From the NCBI RefSeq assembly GCF_029813775.1, contig NZ_JARVKW010000010.1:1-64000 (forward strand): DNA of 64,000 nt, written 5' to 3'. The notes beneath the pieces are model-generated. The model had not been told where the DNA came from. It ran no database searches and saw nothing but the letters and a program-made list of their open reading frames with translations. Positions 1 to 9,034 of this stretch are shown here, piece after piece; the first letter of the stretch is position 1, and every line of letters starts with the position of its first letter. The position numbers and the translations under genes are program-made. Source of the stretch: Streptomyces sp. DH24. GTDB lineage: Bacteria; Actinomycetota; Actinomycetes; Streptomycetales; Streptomycetaceae.

Positions 1-120
1 CGTACGGCCGACGGGCCGCCCGCGTTCAGTCCGGGCGGGCAGACCGCTGACGGCGGGCTGACGGCTGACGGCGGGCTGACGGCGGGCGGAGGGCGGGTGG
101 CGGGCGGACGGCGGCCGGAC

Positions 121-145
121 GTGGGCCCGGCCCGGCCGGGCCCAC
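121..145. terminator. Perfect 12-bp hairpin downstream of the debranching gene
   Basis: A GTGGGCCCGGCC arm is followed after one base by its exact complement, giving an almost uninterrupted GC palindrome. It lies about 105 bases past the stop codon of the minus-strand debranching gene. There is no U-tract, which is usual for Streptomyces terminators. Confidence 0.5.
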
Positions 146-249
146 GACGTGGCGTCGTCGCCCGGAGGGCGGCCGGGCGGCGTTCGGTGCGTGCTCTCGT
201 CGGGCTGCCCGGTGCCCTCGTAGGGCAGGCGTCACCCCGCGGGCCCGGC

Positions 250-2187
250 CTAGGCTCCGCCGACCGCCGTGAGCAGCGCCAACCGGGCGGCAGCGGACCG
301 GGATTCCCGCTCGCACGCGTGCGGGTACGGCACCGGCTCCGGATGCGTGTCGCGGCCGTACCCGGCGAGGACCTCCGGCAGCCGGTGGCCCGACGCGGTC
401 GCCGCGTCGACCAGGCCGCGCGCGACCGCGCGGGCCTCGTCGTGCAGGCCGTAGCGGGCCAGGCCCAGCGCGATCAGCGCGTTGTCGTGCGGCCACACCG
501 AGCCGCGGTGGTACGACAGCGGGTGGTACGCCGGCTGCCCGGCCGCCAGCGTCCGCACGCCCCAGCCGGAGAAGAAGTCCGGCTCCAGCAGCCGCCGGCC
601 GACCAGCTCGCCGTACTCCTTGTCCAGCAGCCCCGACCACAGCAGGTGCCCCGCGTCGGAGGCCAGCGCGTCCACGTGGTCGCCCCGCCCGTCCAGCGCG
701 AGCGCCGGGAAGCCGTGGTCCGGCATCCAGAAGTCCCGCTGGAAACGGTCCCGGAGGTCGCCCGCCGCCTGCTGCAGCAGCGCCGCGTAGCCCGCGTCGC
801 CCCACACCGTGCGCGCCAGCCACGCCGTGCGGCGCAGCGCGTCGTACGCGTAGCCCTGGGCGCCCGCGGCCGTCACCGGCCCCGTGGGACGACCGCCGTC
901 GGCGGAGCAGATGGAGCCGGGGGAGTCCTTCCAGTTCTGGTTGGCGAGGCCGCCCCGGTCGGCGCGGTAGACGAGGTAGCCGCGCGAGGTGAGCCCGCCG
1001 TGGTCCAGCATCCAGCCGACCGCGGCCCGGGCGTGCGGCTCCAGCCGGCGGGCGAGGCCGGTGTCGCCGGTCTGCTCGACGTAGGCGCCGAGCAGCACCA
1101 GGAACAGCGGCGTGGCGTCCACCGAGCCGTAGTACCGGCCGTACGGCACCTGCCCGAAGTGGGCGAGTTCGCCCTGCCGGACCTCGTGCACGATCTTGCC
1201 CGGCTGGGCGACGGCGTGGGCGCCGGTCTCCGTGGCCTGCGCCGCGGCGAGCGCCAGGAGCGTGGCCGCAGCCGGCTGCGGGCGGTAGGGCAGCGCGAAC
1301 AGGGAGGTGAGCAGCGCGTCGCGGCCCAGCAGGGTGAGGAACCAGGGCGCGCCGCCGGCCGGGACCCGCAGCTCCTCTCCGTCCGGTCCGGTCGCCGGGA
1401 CCTGGAGCGCGGCGAGGTCGGACAGGCCCCGGGCGCAGGCTTCGGCGAGCTCCGGCCAGCCGGTCGGGAAGGCCACGCCCCGCACGAACTCCTCCTCGCC
1501 CGCGCGGATCCGCTCGCGCACGGCGGACGGCGAACGCGGCACCCACAGGGCCCGCTTCTCGCCGTGCGGCCGGGCGATGACGCGCAGGATGAGCTCGGCG
1601 GTGCCGTGCGGCTCCAGGTCGATCGCCCACACCAGGCGGCGTGCCCCGGTACCGGTCTCCTCCACGGCGTCCGGCGCGGGCTCGGACGTCACGGTCGTGC
1701 AGGACCGCCATGCGCCGCGCCGGTAGGTGAACTCCACGCCGCGGTCCAGCACTTGGCGGGTGCGGGTGGCGCCCGGCTTGGGGTAGGTGCGGTGGTCGGA
1801 GCGCAGCTCGAACTGGTCGGTGAAGTCCGCGTCGGCGGTGATCGCGAGGCGTACCGTCGTCGGCGCCGGCCGGTTGCTGGTCACGCGCAGCGACTCGGTG
1901 AACGAGCCGCCCGCGACCGCCTGTTCGCGGAACAGCGTGTACGCCGGCGGCTCCTGGCGCCCGCCGCGCGGCACCAGCACGCAGCGGGCGGTCTGCCCAC
2001 CGGTCACGGGCGTCAGCGTCTCGGGCACCGCCCCGTCGACGGTGAGCTGCCACCGGCTCAGATGCCGCGCGTCACGCACGAACAGCCCGTCGGGCGAGCT
2101 GCCGTTGCGTACTCCGCTGATGTCGCCGCCGTCGCCCACGGCGGCGAACGTCCCGCCGTGCACGAGCAGATGATGCCGGTCCGTCAT
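250..2187 (-). CDS. Glycogen debranching protein (amylo-alpha-1,6-glucosidase family)
   Basis: A 645-residue cytoplasmic protein that begins MTDRHHLLVHGGTFAAVGDG and reads like the glycogen-debranching N-terminal domain (roughly residues 1-200) followed by an (alpha/alpha)6 six-hairpin glycosidase domain. Visible blocks typical of the family include DATPLFLVLLGAYVEQTGD, NQNWKDSPGSICSADGG and a C-terminal SVWPHDNALIALGLARYG. The likely role is hydrolysis of alpha-1,6 branch residues in glycogen or related alpha-glucans. The ATG at 2187 was chosen because a strong GGGAGGGGG ribosome site sits upstream; the frame is open further, but those codons have no comparable start. It is divergent from the ROK regulator, which may control it. 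Exact substrate is not shown by sequence. Confidence 0.85.
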   Translation of the reverse strand: MTDRHHLLVHGGTFAAVGDGGDISGVRNGSSPDGLFVRDARHLSRWQLTVDGAVPETLTPVTGGQTARCVLVPRGGRQEPPAYTLFREQAVAGGSFTESLRVTSNRPAPTTVRLAITADADFTDQFELRSDHRTYPKPGATRTRQVLDRGVEFTYRRGAWRSCTTVTSEPAPDAVEETGTGARRLVWAIDLEPHGTAELILRVIARPHGEKRALWVPRSPSAVRERIRAGEEEFVRGVAFPTGWPELAEACARGLSDLAALQVPATGPDGEELRVPAGGAPWFLTLLGRDALLTSLFALPYRPQPAAATLLALAAAQATETGAHAVAQPGKIVHEVRQGELAHFGQVPYGRYYGSVDATPLFLVLLGAYVEQTGDTGLARRLEPHARAAVGWMLDHGGLTSRGYLVYRADRGGLANQNWKDSPGSICSADGGRPTGPVTAAGAQGYAYDALRRTAWLARTVWGDAGYAALLQQAAGDLRDRFQRDFWMPDHGFPALALDGRGDHVDALASDAGHLLWSGLLDKEYGELVGRRLLEPDFFSGWGVRTLAAGQPAYHPLSYHRGSVWPHDNALIALGLARYGLHDEARAVARGLVDAATASGHRLPEVLAGYGRDTHPEPVPYPHACERESRSAAARLALLTAVGGA

Positions 2188-2785
2188 CCCCGGCCCCCTC
2201 CCTTGGCTGCTGTGGCGCTGATCCCGGACGCGTCGGGTCCGGGATGTTCCTGGTGGAGCAGGCGGGTCCGCCCGGACCCGGCCTCGTTGACCGGGCCGGG
2301 AGCGGGGTCCCCGCCCTGTTTCCGGCGGGGCCGCCGCAGGCCGGTCCGTCCTCGCCCCGGGGCCTGCCGGCGCGGGGGACACGGGTGCCGGGCGGCCGGG
2401 CGTGGCACCTGTGGACGGCACGGGCCGCGCGGGGGAACGGTGGACGCCCCCGTCCAGTTGTCATGGAGGACGCCGGCGGCCCTGACGTGCGTCGACTCCT
2501 CGGCGTCGGCGTCGGTGCCGTCGGGGACGGGGCGGCGGCCGGATCGTATCCAGTGCTCCTGGCGGTCGTCGTCGGGCCGGGGACGGGGCAGGGAGAAGAG
2601 GGAACGGTGGTGAGGGGATTCAAGGGCCCGGTTGCCTCGGGGAAGGAGTCGGGGCGTGCGATCCACTCAGGGCTCCCTGAAGACGTCTGGCCGACCTGTT
2701 CGGCAGTAGCTACCGTAGAGTTACGCCTATTTAACACGCAAAACCCAATATGTAATGCAAGGTTGGGAAACACAAGGGGGTGCGC
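2188..2785. promoter_or_regulatory. Divergent intergenic region between debranching gene and ROK regulator
   Basis: About 600 bases without a convincing gene; open frames here lack ribosome sites and similarity that I recognise. The left part is GC-rich. The last 90 bases before the ROK gene (about 2695-2775) are clearly AT-richer, with TAGAGTTACG, TATTTAACACG and TATGTAATGC, and probably hold the ROK promoter and possibly its own operator. Confidence 0.5.
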
Positions 2786-4018
2786 ATGAACGGATCCGGA
2801 ACGAAGGTCAGGACCGGCAGATCGGGCGGCCAGGCGAGCGCCGGCGACCTGCTGGAACTGGTGCGCACCGGCCGCGCCACCACACGCGGCGCGCTCCAGC
2901 AGGTGACGGGGCTGTCCCGCGCCACCGTCGGCCAGCGCCTCGACCGGCTGTTCCGCGCGGGCTGGCTGCGCGAGGGCGCCGGGGGTCCGGTGGAGTCGCC
3001 GCTGGGCGGGCGCCCCTCGATCACGCTGGAGTTCGACGACGGGCACGCCGTCGTCCTCGCCGCCGACCTCGACACCCGGCACGCCCGCGCGGCCGTGCTG
3101 TCACTGGGCGGCGAACTGCTCGCGGAGCACTCCGGCGCGCTGGCCATCCAGGACGGCCCCGAGGTCGTCCTCGGCGAGCTCGGCCGCTGGTTCGCCGAGC
3201 TGCTGGGGAAGGCGGGCCGCGCCCCCGGCGAGGTGTGCGGCATCGGCCTCGCGGTGCCGGGCCCGGTCGACATCGACACCGGCCGCGTCGTGCAGCCGCC
3301 GATCATGCCCGGCTGGGACGGCTACGACATACGCGGCCGTCTGGCCAGGGCCTTCACGGAGCACACCGGCGCCGGGCCGGTGCCGGTGCTGGTGGACAAC
3401 GACGCCAACCTCATGGCGTACGGCGAACAGCGCACCGGTCACCCGGACTGCTCGGCGTTCGTGCTGGTGAAGGTCTCCACCGGCATCGGCGCGGGGGTCG
3501 TCGTGGGCGGCACCGTCTACCGGGGCATCGACGGCGGCGCCGGGGACATCGGGCACATCCGCGTCCCCGAGGGGGCCGGGGCGCTGTGCCGGTGCGGCTC
3601 CTACGGCTGTCTGGCCGCCCTCGCGAGCGGTGGTGCCGTGGCGCGGCGGCTGGCCGAGGCCGGGGTGCCTGCGGCGTCCGGCTCGGACGTGCGGGACCTG
3701 CTGGCGTCCGGCCACCCGGAGGCGGTCGGGCTGGCCCGGGAGGCGGGGCGGCAGGTCGGGGACGTGCTGGCGACGGTCGTGACGCTGCTCAACCCCGGGG
3801 TGCTGATGATCGCGGGGGATTTGGCCGGAACACCGTTCGTGACGGGCGTGCGCGAGCTGCTGTACCAGCGGGCGCTGCCGCGCTCCACCGCCCATCTGGA
3901 GGTCGTCACCTCGCGGCTCGGGGAGCGGGCGGGCCTGGTGGGCGCCGGGGCGCTGGTCGTGGAGCATCTGTACGCGCCGGAGCGGGTGGAGGAGCGCCTG
4001 CTGGAACTCGGGGTGTGA
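2786..4018 (+). CDS. ROK-family transcriptional regulator
   Basis: A 410-residue protein. Residues 20-75 form a winged helix-turn-helix (TTRGALQQVTGLSRATVGQRL); the rest is a ROK sugar-kinase fold with the acidic DNDANLMAYGEQ block and the cysteine zinc loop CRCGSYGC. The family consensus ends CxCGxxGCxE; here the last position is Ala (GCLAALAS). This architecture is that of NagC/XylR-type repressors that sense a sugar or sugar phosphate. ATG 2786 has AAGGGGG five bases upstream; a GTG two codons earlier overlaps that site and is less likely. It is divergent from the glycogen debranching gene, so control of polysaccharide or sugar use is a reasonable inference. The ligand is unknown. Confidence 0.88.
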   Translation: MNGSGTKVRTGRSGGQASAGDLLELVRTGRATTRGALQQVTGLSRATVGQRLDRLFRAGWLREGAGGPVESPLGGRPSITLEFDDGHAVVLAADLDTRHARAAVLSLGGELLAEHSGALAIQDGPEVVLGELGRWFAELLGKAGRAPGEVCGIGLAVPGPVDIDTGRVVQPPIMPGWDGYDIRGRLARAFTEHTGAGPVPVLVDNDANLMAYGEQRTGHPDCSAFVLVKVSTGIGAGVVVGGTVYRGIDGGAGDIGHIRVPEGAGALCRCGSYGCLAALASGGAVARRLAEAGVPAASGSDVRDLLASGHPEAVGLAREAGRQVGDVLATVVTLLNPGVLMIAGDLAGTPFVTGVRELLYQRALPRSTAHLEVVTSRLGERAGLVGAGALVVEHLYAPERVEERLLELGV

Positions 4019-4145
4019 CGGGCGGGTTTCCGTCCCGCAACCGCGTCCGGATGGTGAAATTCCGGCGGCTGTGGCAGCGTGATTCTCGCCACCCTTGATA
4101 AGGGAGGCGCTCAGATGAGCGGATCTTGAGCGACTGCACTTCTCC

Positions 4146-4172
4146 AAGGGGTGGCACTCAGTGCCACCCCTT
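4146..4172 (+). terminator. Hairpin terminator after the ROK gene
   Basis: AAGGGGTGGCAC, a TCA loop, and the exact complement GTGCCACCCCTT form a 12-bp perfect stem about 130 bases beyond the ROK stop and upstream of ppdK. No long T-tract follows. Confidence 0.75.
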
Positions 4173-4425
4173 GATCGTTCATCGATCGAAATCATGCGTG
4201 CTGAGAGCCGCTCGTTTGAGCGTCAACTCCCGTCTACGGGGGTTGATGAGTTCAAGAAGTGAAAACATCCGTCGGCGACGGCTTGCCAAGCTTTGACTTT
4301 CGATCCGCTGGCGGCCGAGTGGTTACAGGCTCATGACGCGCAAGTGGACGTACCCACATGCCTTCGATCTGGGTACATTCCCCGACGTCAGGGCAGCCAC
4401 CGCGTCCTCGAGGGAGTCGAGACCC

Positions 4426-7173
4426 GTGTCGGAAAACAAAGATCCCCACGTAACTCAGCCGGGCCAGAGCGTTGAGGGCGTGAAGTTCGTTTACGACTTC
4501 ACCGAGGGCAACAAGGACCTCAAGGACCTCCTCGGCGGCAAGGGCGCCAACCTTGCCGAGATGACCAACCTCGGCTTTCCGGTCCCGCCCGGCTTCACCA
4601 TCACCACCGAGGCCTGCAAGACCTACCTCGACAGTGGCGAGGAACCGGCGGCACTGCGTGACGAGGTGAGTGCGCACCTCGACGCCCTCGAAGCGAAGAT
4701 GGGCAAGAAGCTCGGCCAGGCCGACAACCCTCTGCTGGTCTCCGTGCGCTCGGGCGCGAAGTTCTCCATGCCCGGCATGATGGACACCGTCCTCAACATC
4801 GGCCTCTCCGACAAGTCGGTGCAGGGCCTCGCCCGGCAGGCCGGCGACGACCGCTTCGCGTGGGACTCCTACCGCCGCCTCATCCAGATGTTCGGCAAGA
4901 CCGTCCTCGGCGTCGACGGCGACCTCTTCGAGGAGGCGCTGGAGAAGGCCAAGGAGGCCAAGAAGGTCACGGTCGACACCGAACTGGAGGCGGCCGACCT
5001 CAAGAAGCTGGTCACCCGCTTCAAGAAGATCGTCAAGACCGAGACGGGCCGCGACTTCCCGCAGGACCCCCGTGAGCAGATGGACCTCGCCATCCGCGCG
5101 GTCTTCGACTCCTGGAACGGCGACCGCGCCAAGCTCTACCGCCGCCAGGAGCGCATCCCGCACGACCTCGGCACCGCCGTCAACGTGTGCTCCATGGTCT
5201 TCGGCAACCTCGGCCCGGACTCCGGCACCGGCGTCGCCTTCACCCGCGACCCCGCCTCCGGCCACCAGGGCGTCTACGGCGACTACCTCCAGAACGCCCA
5301 GGGCGAGGACGTCGTGGCGGGCATCCGCAACACCGTCCCGCTCGCCGATCTGGAGAAGATCGACAAGAGGTCGTACGACCAGCTCATGCAGATCATGGAG
5401 ACCCTGGAGAACCACTACAAGGATCTCTGCGACATCGAGTTCACCATCGAGCGCGGCCAGCTCTGGATGCTCCAGACCCGCGTCGGCAAGCGCACGGCGG
5501 GCGCGGCCTTCCGCATCGCCACGCAGCTCGTGGACCAGGGCCTGATCGACGAGGCCGAGGCCCTCACCCGCGTCAACGGCGCCCAGCTCGCGCAGCTGAT
5601 GTTCCCGCGCTTCGACGAGAACACCAAGGTCGCGCAGGTCGGCCGGGGCATCGCGGCGTCGCCGGGCGCGGCCGTCGGCAAGGCCGTCTTCGACTCGTAC
5701 ACGGCCGTCAAGTGGTCGCGTTCCGGCGAGAAGGTCATCCTGATCCGCCGCGAGACCAACCCCGACGACCTGGACGGCATGATCGCCGCCGAGGGCATCC
5801 TGACCTCGCGCGGCGGCAAGACCTCCCACGCGGCCGTCGTCGCGCGCGGCATGGGCAAGACCTGTGTCTGCGGCGCCGAGGAGCTGGAGGTCGACACCAA
5901 GCGCCGCCGCATGACCGTCCCCGGCGGGCACGTCGTCGAGGAGGGCGACGTCATCTCCATCGACGGCTCGTCGGGCAAGGTCTACCTGGGCGAGGTCCCG
6001 GTCGTGCCCTCCCCGGTCGTGGAGTACTTCGAGGGCCGGATGCACCCGGGTGCCGACGACGCCGACGAACTGGTCGAGGCGGTGCACCGGATGATGTCCT
6101 TCGCCGACCGCAAGCGCCGCCTGCGGGTGCGCGCCAACGCGGACAACGCCGAGGACGCGCTGCGAGCGCGGCGCTTCGGCGCCCAGGGCATCGGCCTGTG
6201 CCGCACGGAGCACATGTTCCTCGGCGACCGGCGTGAGCTGGTCGAGCGCCTGATCCTGGCGGACACGGAGGCCGAGCGCGAGGAGTCCCTGAAGGAACTG
6301 CTCCCCCTCCAGAAGCAGGACTTCGTCGAACTCTTCGAGGCGATGGACGGCCTCCCGGTGACGGTCCGGCTGCTGGACCCGCCGCTGCACGAGTTCCTGC
6401 CCGACATCACGGAGTTGTCCGTCCGGGTCGCGCTGGCCGAGTCCCGCCAGGAGCCGCACGAGAACGAACTGCGCCTGCTCCAGGCCGTCCACCGGCTCCA
6501 CGAGCAGAACCCGATGCTGGGTCTGCGCGGCGTGCGCCTCGGCCTGGTCATCCCCGGCCTGTTCACCATGCAGGTACGGGCGATCGCCGAGGCCGCGGCC
6601 GAGCGCAAGGGGGCGAAGGGCGACCCGCGCGCGGAGATCATGATCCCGCTCGTCGGCACCGTCCAGGAGCTGGAGATCGTCCGCGACGAGGCCGACAAGG
6701 TCATCGCCGAGGTCCAGGAGGCCACGGGCACCGAGCTGAAGCTGTCGATCGGCACGATGATCGAGCTGCCGCGCGCCGCCCTGACGGCCGGCCAGATCGC
6801 CGAGGCCGCGGAGTTCTTCTCGTTCGGCACGAACGACCTCACCCAGACGGTGTGGGGCTTCAGCCGGGACGACGTGGAGGCGAGCTTCTTCACGGCGTAC
6901 CTGGAGAAGGGCATCTTCGGCGTCAGCCCCTTCGAGACGATCGACAAGGACGGCGTGGGCTCCCTGGTGAAGTCGGCGGCGAAGGCGGGCCGCGAGACGC
7001 GTCCCGACCTGAAGCTCGGCGTCTGCGGCGAGCACGGCGGCGACCCGGAGTCGGTCCACTTCTTCCACGAGGTCGGCCTCGACTACGTCTCCTGCTCCCC
7101 GTTCCGCATCCCGGTCGCCCGCCTGGAGGCCGGCCGCGCGGCGGTCACGTCGAAGGGCAGCGACCACCGGTAG
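4426..7173 (+). CDS. ppdK: Pyruvate, phosphate dikinase
   Basis: A 915-residue cytosolic enzyme interconverting pyruvate, ATP and phosphate with phosphoenolpyruvate, AMP and pyrophosphate. The N-terminal ATP-grasp nucleotide domain starts FVYDFTEGNKDLKDLLGGKGANLAEM. The swivelling phosphohistidine domain has GGKTSHAAVVARGMGK with the catalytic His near residue 468. The C-terminal PEP/pyruvate TIM barrel carries GTNDLTQTVWGFSRDD and the catalytic Cys near residue 867 in GVCGEHGGDP. Length fits the family. GTG 4426 is preferred over upstream in-frame codons because GAGGGAG lies nine bases before it. It appears monocistronic, bounded by hairpins on both sides. Neighbouring glycogen genes suggest a role at the glycolysis-gluconeogenesis node. 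Confidence 0.97.
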   Translation: MSENKDPHVTQPGQSVEGVKFVYDFTEGNKDLKDLLGGKGANLAEMTNLGFPVPPGFTITTEACKTYLDSGEEPAALRDEVSAHLDALEAKMGKKLGQADNPLLVSVRSGAKFSMPGMMDTVLNIGLSDKSVQGLARQAGDDRFAWDSYRRLIQMFGKTVLGVDGDLFEEALEKAKEAKKVTVDTELEAADLKKLVTRFKKIVKTETGRDFPQDPREQMDLAIRAVFDSWNGDRAKLYRRQERIPHDLGTAVNVCSMVFGNLGPDSGTGVAFTRDPASGHQGVYGDYLQNAQGEDVVAGIRNTVPLADLEKIDKRSYDQLMQIMETLENHYKDLCDIEFTIERGQLWMLQTRVGKRTAGAAFRIATQLVDQGLIDEAEALTRVNGAQLAQLMFPRFDENTKVAQVGRGIAASPGAAVGKAVFDSYTAVKWSRSGEKVILIRRETNPDDLDGMIAAEGILTSRGGKTSHAAVVARGMGKTCVCGAEELEVDTKRRRMTVPGGHVVEEGDVISIDGSSGKVYLGEVPVVPSPVVEYFEGRMHPGADDADELVEAVHRMMSFADRKRRLRVRANADNAEDALRARRFGAQGIGLCRTEHMFLGDRRELVERLILADTEAEREESLKELLPLQKQDFVELFEAMDGLPVTVRLLDPPLHEFLPDITELSVRVALAESRQEPHENELRLLQAVHRLHEQNPMLGLRGVRLGLVIPGLFTMQVRAIAEAAAERKGAKGDPRAEIMIPLVGTVQELEIVRDEADKVIAEVQEATGTELKLSIGTMIELPRAALTAGQIAEAAEFFSFGTNDLTQTVWGFSRDDVEASFFTAYLEKGIFGVSPFETIDKDGVGSLVKSAAKAGRETRPDLKLGVCGEHGGDPESVHFFHEVGLDYVSCSPFRIPVARLEAGRAAVTSKGSDHR

Positions 7174-7315
7174 GCGCTGCCGCTCGGATCGACCTGGCCC
7201 GCCCGGCCCGGCACACCGCCAGGGCCCGGCCAGTCCGGCCCGCAGAACGCCGGAACCGCCGCCCGTCACCCTGACACCCTCACCGACGGGGCGGCGGGTT
7301 CCGGACCACGGAAAG

Positions 7316-7348
7316 GAGGACGGCACCCTGTGCGGGGGTGCCGTCCTC
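7316..7348 (+). terminator. Terminator hairpin downstream of ppdK
   Basis: A 13-bp perfect stem (GAGGACGGCACCC paired with its complement) with a seven-base loop, about 140 bases past the ppdK stop and just before the next gene. Confidence 0.8.
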
Positions 7349-7408
7349 TCCGTCGTCGCGGACTGGAAGAATTCGGGCCGTCAGGACGACGCACACGGGG
7401 GAGCACAC

Positions 7409-8077
7409 ATGCCACTGGGCATACGCGGAAGCAGCATCAGGCCGTTGAGCAGCATGGGCGGCCACGCCGTCGACCCCTGGAGGTCGGCGCGGCGGACCCT
7501 CGCCGTCCTGCTCTTCGGGTGGTTCGCCGCGGCCGGTACCGCCGGAGTCTCCTACCTCGCCCTTCGCTGGGTGGCCGTTCCCATCGGTGTCGGGATCCTG
7601 CTCTGCCTGACGTTCGCCGTACTGCTGGCGCTCCTCCACCGGGCCGCGTGGATCGCGCTGCTGTCCCTGGTGCCCGCCGTGTTCATCCTGGTCGGTGCCG
7701 TGCAGTACGCGCCCGAGGCGGCGCTGGAGGCGCGGGGCGTGCGCGAGCGGGTGGTGATCGTGGCCGACAGCGCCGAGGTGACCGGCGGCAAGAACCACCG
7801 GTACACGCTGCGCACGTCCGACGGCGAGGAACTGGACGAGCGGCTCACCTACAAGGGGGATGCCTGGGCGCCCGAGGTGGGAGACCGGCTCGACGTCGTC
7901 CTCGACCCGGAGGGCGTCGTGCCGATGGAGAAGGCCGACGAGATCGACCCCGCCGGTCGGCTGAACAGCCTGATCGCCGGGGTCGTGGCCTGGACGCTCA
8001 TGACGCTGCTCGCGGGCCGGCGGGGATACGTCCGTCGCCGGGCGGGCAAGGGGGAGTCGTTGCTGCTGTCGCTGTGA
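7409..8077 (+). CDS. Small membrane protein of unknown function
   Basis: A 222-residue protein that I cannot assign to a named family. Residues 28-100 contain about three hydrophobic segments (TLAVLLFGWFAAAGTAGVSY, VAVPIGVGILLCLTFAVLL, IALLSLVPAVFILVGAV). An extracytoplasmic or cytoplasmic beta-rich region of about 90 residues follows, with charged repeats around GGKNHRYTLRTSDGEELDER, then a last membrane segment (LIAGVVAWTLMTLLAG) and a basic tail. ATG 7409 has a GGGGGAG site seven bases upstream. It stands alone between terminators, so neighbours give no functional clue. Confidence 0.75.
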   Translation: MPLGIRGSSIRPLSSMGGHAVDPWRSARRTLAVLLFGWFAAAGTAGVSYLALRWVAVPIGVGILLCLTFAVLLALLHRAAWIALLSLVPAVFILVGAVQYAPEAALEARGVRERVVIVADSAEVTGGKNHRYTLRTSDGEELDERLTYKGDAWAPEVGDRLDVVLDPEGVVPMEKADEIDPAGRLNSLIAGVVAWTLMTLLAGRRGYVRRRAGKGESLLLSL

Positions 8078-8157
8078 CGGGGCGCGACCGGTGTCCAGAG
8101 ATCAAGTTCGGCGGCGGCGACGTGGTGTCCTCGGCCACTGGACGACACCGGCCCGAG

Positions 8158-8200
8158 AGCCGGCGGCGGGATTCGAACCCGCGTTTCCCTCTTGGCAGGA
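8158..8200 (-). other. Orphan tRNA 3'-half-like sequence (possible att remnant)
   Basis: Read on the minus strand, this stretch has a canonical anticodon-like loop CTGCCAA, a four-base variable segment, a perfect T-arm (GCGGG-TTCGAAT-CCCGC) and the 3' acceptor strand CGCCGGC plus T. A proper D-arm and matching 5' acceptor are missing: the upstream bases belong to an unrelated 13-bp terminator stem at 8222-8260, which by chance complements six of seven acceptor positions. The best reading is a tRNA (or tmRNA) 3' fragment such as integrases leave behind. No intact tRNA with this end is visible in the window. Confidence 0.45.
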
Positions 8201-8221
8201 GAAGTAGCCGCAACCTGCGCA

Positions 8222-8260
8222 CCTGGACGCCGTCAGCGTAGTGGGCGGACGGCGTCCAGG
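8222..8260 (-). terminator. Terminator hairpin of the excalibur-domain gene
   Basis: CCTGGACGCCGTC and its exact complement GACGGCGTCCAGG are separated by 13 bases, 15 bases past the stop codon of the minus-strand gene at 8276. Confidence 0.75.
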
Positions 8261-8275
8261 CATCCGAATTGCCGG

Positions 8276-8722
8276 TCAGCCCTCCGCCCGACGCCTGCGC
8301 GTCGCCGTCATCAGGCCCGCCCCCGCCAACAGGACGACGACGCTGCCGGCCGCGAGGTACGGCGTCGCGCCGCTGCCGCCCGTCTCGGCCAGGTCCGTCC
8401 CCTCACCCGAGGACTCGGAGCCGCCCGTCGAGCCGGTCTCGTCCGCCGCGCCCCCGTCGTCCGCCGTGTCCTCGTCGTCGGCCGGGACGAAGTCCGCCGG
8501 AGGCTTGTCGCAGCCGATGCCGTCGGCGTCGCGGTCGAGGTGAGTGCCGTAGTGCTCGTCGCCCTCGCGGATGTTGGCGTAGCCGTTCTCGTACGCCTCG
8601 GCGCAGTTCTTGAACGGGTGGCTGCCCTCGTGCGCCGCGGCGACGGACGGCAGGGCGGCCAGGGCGAGCGCGGTGACGGCCACGGCGGCCGGTCTACGGA
8701 TCATGTTCAGCTTCAGGTTCAC
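8276..8722 (-). CDS. Excalibur-domain surface protein with LAxTG sorting signal
   Basis: A 148-residue exported protein. Residues 1-30 are a Sec signal peptide (RRPAAVAVTALALAALPSVAAA). Residues 36-75 are an excalibur calcium-binding-like domain (FKNCAEAYENGYANI ... LDRDADGIGCDKPP) with the Asp-rich loop and two conserved Cys. An acidic Ser/Gly linker leads to LAETG, a hydrophobic stretch and an RRRR tail, which is the cell-wall sorting signal recognised by Streptomyces class E sortases. GTG 8722 is chosen for the GGGGGG site just upstream; ATG 8704 is an alternative. It is probably anchored to peptidoglycan. Its function beyond that is unknown. Confidence 0.85.
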   Translation of the reverse strand: MNLKLNMIRRPAAVAVTALALAALPSVAAAHEGSHPFKNCAEAYENGYANIREGDEHYGTHLDRDADGIGCDKPPADFVPADDEDTADDGGAADETGSTGGSESSGEGTDLAETGGSGATPYLAAGSVVVLLAGAGLMTATRRRRAEG

Positions 8723-9034
8723 GAAACCCCCCAGGTTTCCCGGTACTTCGTCATTCCGCCGAACCGACGCGCATGATCACAAATGCGCGGTCGGCGGGAT
8801 GTGAGGTGCCGAAGGTATGGGGAACGCCGCTGCGGCTGCGGCGAGTTGGGGGGCCTGTGATGTGAACGTGACGTGACCGGGCGGTAGCTCTGTGTCGGTC
8901 TACACCTCGTGCCCGGGGTGCCGGGGCGGCGTCAGACGCCGGAATGCCGCTCCACCGGAGGACCGGGGTTCGGCGACTCCCGCGGAGCCGGTCGCGGGGT
9001 ACCGTTCTGGTGCCGAAGCAGGACAGGAGTAAGC
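8723..9034. promoter_or_regulatory. Divergent promoter region with imperfect hairpin
   Basis: About 310 bases between the divergent excalibur and XRE genes. An imperfect inverted repeat lies at roughly 8757-8797 (CCGCCGAACCGACGCGCAT against ATGCGCGGTCGGCGG). It is close to the excalibur start and could be an operator or mRNA hairpin. I see no gene in the remainder. Confidence 0.35.

Noticed and set aside
2184..2789. Open frames of 160-190 codons on both strands between the debranching and ROK genes
   Set aside because: No ribosome sites, low-complexity Arg/Pro/Gly composition and no recognisable domain. The region reads as promoter DNA.
4252..7326. Very long minus-strand open frame opposite ppdK
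   Set aside because: It is the antisense shadow of ppdK, with Leu/Arg/Glu/Val-rich low-complexity sequence and no ribosome site.
8158..8234. Complete 77-base tRNA-Gly(GCC) on the minus strand
   Set aside because: Length and six of seven acceptor pairs looked right, but the D-arm is absent, there are 24 bases before the anticodon stem, and the 5' acceptor bases belong to a 13-bp terminator stem.
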